Below are positions 56,611 to 64,000 of a stretch of 64,000 nt of DNA, piece after piece. A model generated the notes under the pieces. It worked only from the letters and a program-made list of their open reading frames with translations, had not been told where the DNA came from and ran no database searches. Each line of letters begins with the position of its first letter. Position 1 is the first letter of the stretch. Made by a program: the position numbers and the translations under genes. Source of the stretch: Cervus elaphus (lineage: Eukaryota > Chordata > Mammalia > Artiodactyla > Cervidae); the NCBI RefSeq assembly GCF_910594005.1, contig NC_057816.1, forward strand, positions 43,238,797 to 43,302,796, written 5' to 3'.

Positions 56611-56949
56611 TTATAAATATGGTTGAAACATTGCAGATCTTGCACCAGAAGTAATCTAATCAATACTTGGATTTAGATTGTGGAGGTCCTGTTTTAAAAG
56701 AGCTAATGTCATTATTATTTAATTTCTTCTCTGCAACATTATTTTAGTATCATGATGAGAAATCAGAGGCTCTGATTTAACCAATGTCATATGCCTTCTC
56801 CTGCCAAAAAAGAGACTCAAAACCAAGCTTCTACTTGAGAGTCAAGGCTTCATACCACATAAATTGATTTGGATCCCACCTGCCTGATATTAAGGTCAAA
56901 GCTGCCTGCATGGAATTGTTTAAAGAGCACCCATGGGCTCCTGTCAGAC

Positions 56950-57050
56950 AAGGAAATGGCAACCCAACCCAAAGTTCTTGTCTGAGAAATCCCACGGACC
57001 CTGTGGGCTGCAGTTTGTTGGGTGGCAAAGAGTCGGGCACAATTTATTGA
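56950..57050 (+). mobile_element. Bov-tA SINE fragment
   Basis: Diverged forward BovA body: AAGGAAATGGCAACCCAACC to GGCAAAGAGTCGGGCACAA. Confidence 0.75.
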
Positions 57051-57309
57051 CAGGCTTTCTTTTCATAGCCTCCTATATACCCATTATTTTCTTTTTGATC
57101 TTCCAGGGTCATATAGCCATCATTACAGTGGATGAAAAATATTAGAAAAGCCCTAACATTTCTAACATTTCTGCTGTTAAAAGTAATATGAATTTACTTG
57201 CCTGGCAGAAATTTATTCAACTGGCTGCTTAATCCATTTCATTCCTAATCTCACTTGTCACTGCCTTAGTTTTCTTTTACATAATTATAGTAGGAGTCAT
57301 TTATTTTCT

Positions 57310-57400
57310 CAACAAATATCCTACTATATTCCAGGCACTGTGTTAAGTGCTTCTAATCAAAGGAAAATAAGACCCATTCTCAGCTCTCAAATATCACTGA
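57310..57400 (-). repeat. L2-like fragment
   Basis: CAACAAATATCCTACTATATT then CCAGGCACTGTGTTAAGTGC is typical of reverse L2-type ends. Confidence 0.5.
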
Positions 57401-57579
57401 TAAACTGATCAGATTGTAGTAACTCTGAGGAGGAATCCTAATCTGTATTTAAGTCTCCATTTTTACCTTCTTTAATCTATCCTACATTCTGTTTGGATCA
57501 TCATCATGAAATAACAAAAGTTATCATAGTTTTTTCTGTGTTGAAAACTCGTCTTTGACTCTCTATTCAAGCTGATCGC

Positions 57580-57830
57580 GTGGATTTGAGCATGAACTCA
57601 AGAGAGAAGCAGAGACTTGGCTCTATCATGTATTAGCTACAAGATCTGAGTCAGGTTACATAATCTTTACAGCTTCTGATGGTTTTTAAGCCATTTCATA
57701 AATTTCTTCACTATTTGCCTCTTGTGGCGTTTGTGTGAGGATTAAGTGAAATGGTGTGTATAAAGCATGGAGCAAAGTGTCTGACACAGTCTGTGTAGTG
57801 GATGCTCAACTCTGCTGTCATTTAAAGAGC
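57580..57830 (+). repeat. MIR SINE
   Basis: Forward MIR with GTATTAGCTACAAGATCTGA, GTGTGAGGATTAAGTGAAATG and a GTGGATGCTCAACTCTG end. Confidence 0.72.
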
Positions 57831-57839
57831 CGGCCCTCC

Positions 57840-58080
57840 TCTTTGCAGCCTTGTGTCTCACCCCTTCTTTAAATGTCCCCTACATTCCAGCCACACCAAG
57901 CCCCTTGTGGAACTCTTCAGGCTTCCTCTCTCCTGGCTCTTCACCTTTGCACATGTTCTTTCATTCTGTCCTCTTGCTTCGCTATCTGGCTAACTGTAAT
58001 CCATCTTTATGTATTCACAGCCTCTACAGAATTGCCTCCTCCAAGGGTCCCCTTTGGTCTACTCCAGGGGTGATGTCCCT
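57840..58080 (+). repeat. L2 LINE fragment
   Basis: CATTCCAGCCACACCAAGCC, CACCTTTGCACATGTTCTTTC and GAATTGCCTCCTCCAAGGG follow the order of the L2 3' region. The 84-codon plus frame here is L2-derived. Confidence 0.68.
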
Positions 58081-58295
58081 CTGGAAAGTTATAATGAGAA
58101 ATTAAGAAAATATTAGAGACTTAGAAAAACCAAAGGCTTCATTAAGATCACTCAGCAGAACTGAGGCTAGAATCTACTTTCTCAAGTCCTAATCTAGGAC
58201 TATTTCTACTAGATCTATTCTTTGTAGAACACACACAAAGCATTCCTGATGCCCTGTGTGATTTCACAGAGCCACAGGGAGGCAATAGGTAGGTA

Positions 58296-58491
58296 GGTTT
58301 AGTCTCTAAGTTGTGTTTGACTCTTGCAACCCCATGGACTGTAGCCCACTGGGCTCCTCTGTCCATGGGATTTCGCAGGCAAGAAGACTACCCATTTCCT
58401 TCTCCAGAGGATTTTCTGACCCAGAGATCAAACCTGGTTCTCCTGCGTTGCAGGCAGACTCTTTACCAACTGAACCACCAGGGAAGTTCAA
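58296..58491 (-). mobile_element. Bov-tA SINE
   Basis: Reverse SINE from TTTAGTCTCTAAGTTGTGTT to AACCACCAGGGAAGTTC. It lacks part of the middle. Confidence 0.88.
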
Positions 58492-59236
58492 TAAATATCA
58501 TTAATTTAGTTAACTGAACTCATTTATTTGGATGACCCATAGTCAGCAGGACTGGTGAGATGAGGTCGATTTTCTAATGTGTTGAGATGCTTTTTCTTTT
58601 CTAGCATTTATTTTGCGATATCTAAAGTAAGGGCATTCTCCAAGAATAATAACTGTTCTTGCTTGGAGCTTTAGTAGGGAAGAACATATTCAGAAGACAA
58701 TTAACTGGTGAGATGTAATTAGTTTTAGACACTCTAGGGCCTTGCTATTTACAGTGTGGTTCTTGGCCCCACAGTATCAACGTCTCTTGGATGCTCCTTA
58801 GAAATGTGTAACCTCAGGTACTGCTCCAGAACTGCTGAATTAGGATCTGTACTCTGACATGACTTGCAGGTGATTCACGTGCCTATTAAAGGTGGAGAAG
58901 CACTGTCTAGGACAATGCAAATTATCGAGTTTAGTTGCACATTAGAATGACCTGAGCAGCTTAGAAACAAAATAAGCAGACAAACAAAATGACATTGTTT
59001 GAAGTTTCTTAGGCAATTCTAATACATAGCCATGATTGATAGTCACAGCTGGGGGAGAACAACTGTATTATGTAGCCAAAAATCCCCATTATTTCTCTGC
59101 ACCCCTTCATGAATGAGACAAGAATATACCCATCTTTCTAATCACTGTATCCCCACATGACAGAGGTGGGGGTGTTAAGAACGAAGAGGTATGATTACCC
59201 GTCTGTAGAGCGAAAGTGACTAAGCTGAGCCCTCTG
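58492..59236. other. Intergenic stretch, no gene recognised
   Basis: A MER-type fossil may be present near 58760-58900 (TTAGGATCTGTACTCTGACA), not classified. No gene. Confidence 0.45.
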
Positions 59237-59455
59237 GGCTTCCCAGGAGGCGCTAGTGGTAAAGAATCCTTCTGCGATGCAGGAGACACAGGCAGATGCA
59301 GGTTGCATCCCCAGGTTGGGAAGATCCCCTGGAGGAGGGCACAACAACCCTCTCCAGTATTCTTGCCTGGAGAATCCCGTGGGCAGAGGAGACTTGTGGT
59401 TTACAGTCCACAGGGTTTTGAAGAGTCCAACATGATGGAGCACAACATACGTGTA
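59237..59455 (+). mobile_element. Bov-tA SINE
   Basis: Forward full-length SINE from GGGCTTCCCAGGAGGCGCTAG to the BovA end near GGAGCACAACATACG. Confidence 0.9.
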
Positions 59456-59966
59456 TAAGTGGTTTACTTCCTTTCAAAGAAGAAACTTAAAGGAATGGAG
59501 CCGGTAGTCATTGTTTATTGCAATTTCTGTATAGAAATCATTTTGTTTCTTTCCATGAATGGTTTCTCTTTTTCTTTTTAACTATTATTTGGCACTATAA
59601 AACATTACAACTGTGTATGTTAACAGCAATAGCTATTTGTAGCCTGTCATATTTTGTAGATTTTTCACAAATTAATTAATTTTTTGAAAATTGCCAGCTC
59701 TCAGATTTCATCCTCCTTTGTTTTCTGATGTATTTCACATCATTAATCAGCTCATCCTTGAAACTCTTCCGTCATGATTTTTGTGACAAACCTTGTTCTC
59801 TTCCTATGTATTAGTATCACGTGAAATGCTCTACATGTATTATGTAATACTGCATTGTCAGACTTGTTTTCAACACAAACCATGACAACAAATTACACTT
59901 CACACCCCAACACATTCTTTATACATTGTATACATATGTATGTACATATACATACATACATGTATA
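59456..59966. other. Intergenic stretch, no gene recognised
   Basis: AT-rich. A TATGTATG/CATACATA-type simple stretch lies at 59929-59966, just before the SINE. Confidence 0.5.
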
Positions 59967-60091
59967 GGAGAAGGAAATGGCAACCAACTCCAGTATTCTT
60001 GCCTGGAGAATCCCATGGACAGAGGAGCCTTGTGGGCTATAGTCCATGGGGTTGCAAGAGTTGGACCTGCCTTAGCGACTAAAGCACCACC
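59967..60091 (+). mobile_element. Bov-tA SINE, 5'-truncated, in a simple repeat
   Basis: Forward BovA body, flanked on both sides by TATATG/ACATAC-type simple sequence (59929-59966 and 60092-60150). A further reverse SINE scrap (GTGCTTAGTCGCTCAGTC) follows at about 60155-60175, cut by the L1. Confidence 0.85.
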
Positions 60092-60179
60092 ACCATATAT
60101 GTGTATATGTGTATATATATACATGTATATACATGTACATATATGCTATGCTGTGCTTAGTCGCTCAGTCATATCAACT

Positions 60180-63100
60180 TTTAAAAAAATTTTTAAATTG
60201 AAGGCTAATTGCTTTACAGAATTTTGTGGTTTTCTGTCACACATCAGCCATAGCTACACCCATGCCCCTCCCTCCCAGACCTCCCTCCCATCTCCCTCCC
60301 CTCCTCATCCTTCTGCCTGTTGCAGAGCCCCTGTTTGAGTTCCCTGAGTCATGCAGCAAATTCCCATTGGCCGCCTGTCTCACACATGGTATTGTAAATT
60401 TCTATGTTACTTTCTACATACATCTCACCTTCCTCCTCTCCTTACATCTTGTCCATAGGTCCGTTCTCTAGATCTGTTTCTCCATTGCTGCCCTGAAAAT
60501 TCATCAGTGCCATCTCTTCAGATTCTGTCTATATGTGTCAGTATATGATATTTATATTTCTCTTTCTGACTTACTTCACTCTGTATAATAGGCTCTAGTT
60601 TTGTCCACCTCATTAGAAAAGATTGAAATGCATTCTTTTTAGGGCTGAGTTGTATACATATACCACAGTTTCTTTATCCACACATTTGTCAATGGACATC
60701 TAGGTTGCTTCCATATTCTAGCTATTGTAAATAGTGATGCAGTGAGCATTAGGGTACATGTGTCTTTTTCAGTTTTGATTTCCTCAGGGCATATGCCCAG
60801 GAGTGGGGTTGCCGGTGTGGTTTTATTCCTAGCTTTTTAAGGAGTCTCCATACCATCTTCCATAGTGGCTGTATCAGTTTACATTCCCACCAGCAATGCA
60901 AGAGCCTTCCTCTTTCTCCACATCTTCTCCAGCATTTACTGTTTGTAGACTTTTTGGTGGTGGCCATTCTGACGGTGTGAGGTGGTGTCTAATTACAGTT
61001 TTGATGTACATTTCTCTAATAATAAGTGATGTTGAGTGTCTTGTCACGTGCTTGTGAACCATCTCTTTGTCTTCTTTGGAGAAATGTCTCTTCAGGTCCC
61101 TTTCCCACTTTTTGACTGGGTTGTTTGCTTATCTGGTATTGAGTTGTATAAGCTGCTTGATTATTTTGGAAATTAATTCTTTATCAGTTGTTTCCCTTGC
61201 TATTATTTTCTCCCATTCTGAGGGTTGTCTTTTCACTTTTGTAGTTTCCTTCACTGTGCAAAAGTTTTTAAGTTTAATCCCACTTGCTTATTTTTGTTTT
61301 TATTTCCATTACTCTAGGCATTGGGTCATAGAAAGTCTTGCTTTGATTTATGTCCTCGAGTGTTCTGCCTATGTTCTCCTCTAAGACTTTAATAGTTTCT
61401 GGTCTTACATTTAGGTCTTGAATCCATTTTGAGTTTAGCTTTGTGTTTAGTGTTAGACAGTGATCTAATTTATTTCTTTTACATGTAGCTGTCCAGTTTT
61501 CCCAGCACCACTTATTGAAGAGGCTATTTTTGCCACACTGTATATTCTTGCCTCCTTTGTCAAAAATAAGATTCCCATAGGTGTATGGGTTTATCTCCTT
61601 GTTCTCTATCTTGTTCCATTTGTCTATATTTCTGTTTTTGTGCCAGTACCATATTGTCTTGATGACTGTAGCTTTGTAGAATAGTCTGAAGTCAGGAAGA
61701 TTGATTCCTCCAGTTTCATTCTTCTTTCTCAAGACTACTTTGGCTATTCAGGGTCTTTTGTATTTCCATATGAATTGTGAAATTTTTTGTTCTAGTTCTG
61801 TGGAAAAAAACCATTGGTAATTTAATAGGAATTGCACTGAATCTGTAGATTGCATTTGGTAGTATAGTCATTTTCACAGTATCGAATCTTCCTACCCAGG
61901 AACATGGAATATCTCTCCATCTGTTTATGACATCTTTCATTAGTTTCATCAGTGTCTTATAGTTTTCCATATACAGGTCTTTTGTTTCCTTAGGTAGGTT
62001 TATTCCTACATACTTTAGTTTTTTGTTGCAATGGTGAATGGTATTGATTCCTTAATTTCTCTTTCTGATTTTTCATTGTTAGTAAATAGGAATGCAAGTG
62101 ATTTCTGTGTATTGACCTTGTATCCTGTGACTTTGCTGAATTCTCTGATTAGCTCTAGTAATTTTCCAATAGTTTATTTTGGGTTTTCTATGTATAGTAT
62201 CATGCCATCTGCAAAGAGTGAGAGTTTTACTTCTTCTTTTCCAATCTGAATTCCTTTTTTTTTTTTTCTTCTCTAATCACCATAGCTAGGACTTCCAAAA
62301 CTATGTTGAATAATAGTGGTGAGAGTGGACACCCTCGTCTTATTCCTGATCTTAGAGGGAAAGCTTTTAGTTTTTCACCATTGAGAGTAATGTTTGATGT
62401 GGGCTTTTCATATATGGCCTTTACTATGTTGAGGTAGGTTCCTTCTATGCCCATCTTTTGAAGCATTTTTATCATAAATGGGTGCTGGATTTTGTCGAAG
62501 GTTTTTTCTGCATCTATGGAGATGATCATAAGGTTTTTATCTTTCAATTTATTGATATGGTGTATCATGTTGATTGATTTGGATATATCGAAGCATCCTT
62601 GCATCCCTGGAATAAACTCGACTTGATCACGGTGTATGAGTTTTTTTAATGTGTTGTTGGACTCTGTTTGCTATAATTTTGTTGAGGACTTTTGCACCTG
62701 TGTTCATCAGTGATGTTGGCTTGTAATTTTCTTTTTTCATGTTGTCTTTTCCTGGTTTTGGTATCAGGGTGATTGGGCATTGTAGAATGAGTTTGGAAGT
62801 GTTCCTTCCTCTGCAATTTTATGGAAGAATTTCAGAAAAATAGGCATTAGCTCTTTTCTAAATGTTTGATAGTATTCCACTGTGAAGCCATCTGACCCTG
62901 GGCTTTTGTTTTTGGGGAGATTTTTGATCACTGTTTCAATTTCAGTGTTTGTAATTGGGATGTTCATAATTTCTATTTCTTCCTGGTTCAGTCTTGAGAA
63001 ACTAATCTTTTCTAAGTGTCTGTCCATTTCCTCTAGGTTGTCCATTTTATTAGCATATAGTTGCTCATAATATTCTCTTATGATCCTTTGTATTTCTGTA

Positions 63101-64000
63101 TTGTCTGTTGTAACTGATCCTTTTTCATTTCTAATTTTATTGATTTGATGAGTTTGACTAGTGGTTTGTCAATTTTGTTTATCTTCTCACAGAACCAGCT
63201 TTTAGTTTTACTAATCTTTGCTACTGTTTCCTTCATTTCTTTTCCACTTATTTATGCTCTGATTTTTATGATCTCCTTCCTTCTGCTGACTTTGGGGGGT
63301 TTTTGTTGTTTTTCCAGCTGCTTTAGAGGTAGAGTTAGGCTGTCTGTTCAATGTGTCTCTTGCTTCTTGAGGTATGATTGTATCACTATAAACTTCCTTC
63401 TTAGAACTGCTTTTGCTGAGTCCCATAGGTTTTGGATCGTCATGTTTTCATTCTCATTTATTTCTAGGAATCTTTTGATTTCTTTTCTTATTTCTTCAGT
63501 AATCTCTTTGTTATTTAGTAATGTATTGTTTAATCTCCATGAGTTTGTGTTTTTTGCCTTTTTTCCCTGTAGTTGATATCTAGTCTCATAGTGTTGTGGT
63601 CAGAGAAGATACTTGATACAATTTCAATTTTCTTAAATTTACTGAGGCTTGATTTGTGGCCCAAGATGTGGTCTGTCCTGGGGAGTGTTCCATGTGCACT
63701 TGAGAAGAAAGTGTATTCTTATGCATTTGGATGGAAAGTCCTAAAGATATCAATTAGGTCCATGTGGTCTAATGTTTCATTTAAGGTTTGTGTTTCCTTA
63801 CTGATTCTCTGTTTTGATGACCTGTCCATTGGTGAAAGTGGGGTGTTAAAGTCCCCTACTATTATTGTGTTGCTGTTGATTTCTCCTCATATGCTTTTAG
63901 TGTTTGCCTTATGTATTCAGGTGCTCCTATGTTGGGTGCATAGACATTTACATCTGTTATGTCTTCTTCTTGGATTGATCCCTTGATCATTATGGAGTGT
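60180..64000 (-). mobile_element. Long artiodactyl L1, reverse, running off the right edge
   Basis: About 3.8 kb of L1 in reverse. The 3'UTR starts at 60180 (AATTGAAGGCTAATTGC, C-rich CCCCTCCCTCCC). ORF2 then follows upwards: the Cys-rich C-terminus CWRRCGERGRLLHCWWEC (about 60860-60930), the domain with IKTKISKWD and FYKATVIKTIWYWHKNRNID (about 61274-61732), the reverse-transcriptase segments RRGCPLSPLLFNIVLEVLA and IISIDAEKTFDKIQHPFMIK (62227-62604), KNLPKNKSPGSDGF (about 62900), and endonuclease pieces including an SDH motif (63596-63604). Several frameshifts break it. The RT motif reads FADG (62204-62215) in place of FADD, so it is not an active reverse transcriptase. Usual ORF2 is about 1,280 codons; the N-terminus and ORF1 lie off the edge. 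Confidence 0.93.

Overview
The window is nuclear DNA of a ruminant, most likely a bovid. The evidence is many copies of ruminant-specific retroposons: BovB (RTE-type LINE) tails ending in repeated CTGAA, tRNA-Glu/BovA SINEs (Bov-tA, Bov-A2), the artiodactyl L1 3' end, and CHR-type SINEs. No prokaryotic gene structure is present. Almost every open frame on either strand is a fragment of a retroelement or an artefact of simple repeats.

The only host protein-coding gene I can support is NOX4 (NADPH oxidase 4), on the minus strand at the left end. Exon 1 coding sequence (4312-4368, 19 codons from the ATG), a 718-bp intron 1 (3594-4311) and exon 2 (3498-3593, 32 codons) join in frame and give the known N-terminus of NOX4. 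The rest of the gene runs off the left edge; positions 1-3497 are the start of intron 2. Known mammalian synteny places TYR beyond the far end of NOX4.

Upstream of the NOX4 start lies a CpG island (about 4230-4800), then a 1.3-kb compound tandem array (4747-6055), then a second short CpG-rich shoulder (about 6056-6200). The array is the most striking feature. It begins with four units of about 113-119 bp. These give way to shorter units, each about 44 bp of conserved sequence plus a variable (CA)n tract, ending in a 93-bp pure CA tract. Each short unit carries a GC box, an E2F-like sequence, three CpGs and a Z-DNA-prone tract.

From 6300 to the right edge (about 58 kb) I see intergenic DNA without a recognisable host gene. 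It consists of layered transposons. Ancient layers are MIR, L2, an MLT1-type LTR, Tigger1 and L1M. Ruminant layers are BovB, Bov-tA, Bov-A2, CHR, artiodactyl L1 and two solo-LTR-like elements. Three nests are clear enough to order in time: an MLT1 LTR carrying three later insertions (9716-11385), a Tigger1 carrying three later insertions (27030-29413), and stacked L1s at 41664-45940. The right edge is a long artiodactyl L1 on the minus strand (60180-64000, continuing out of the window), which is degenerate and has an altered reverse-transcriptase motif.

Family names for repeats come from recognising their sequences, not from a database search. Boundaries without a stated target-site duplication are accurate to about 10-30 bp.
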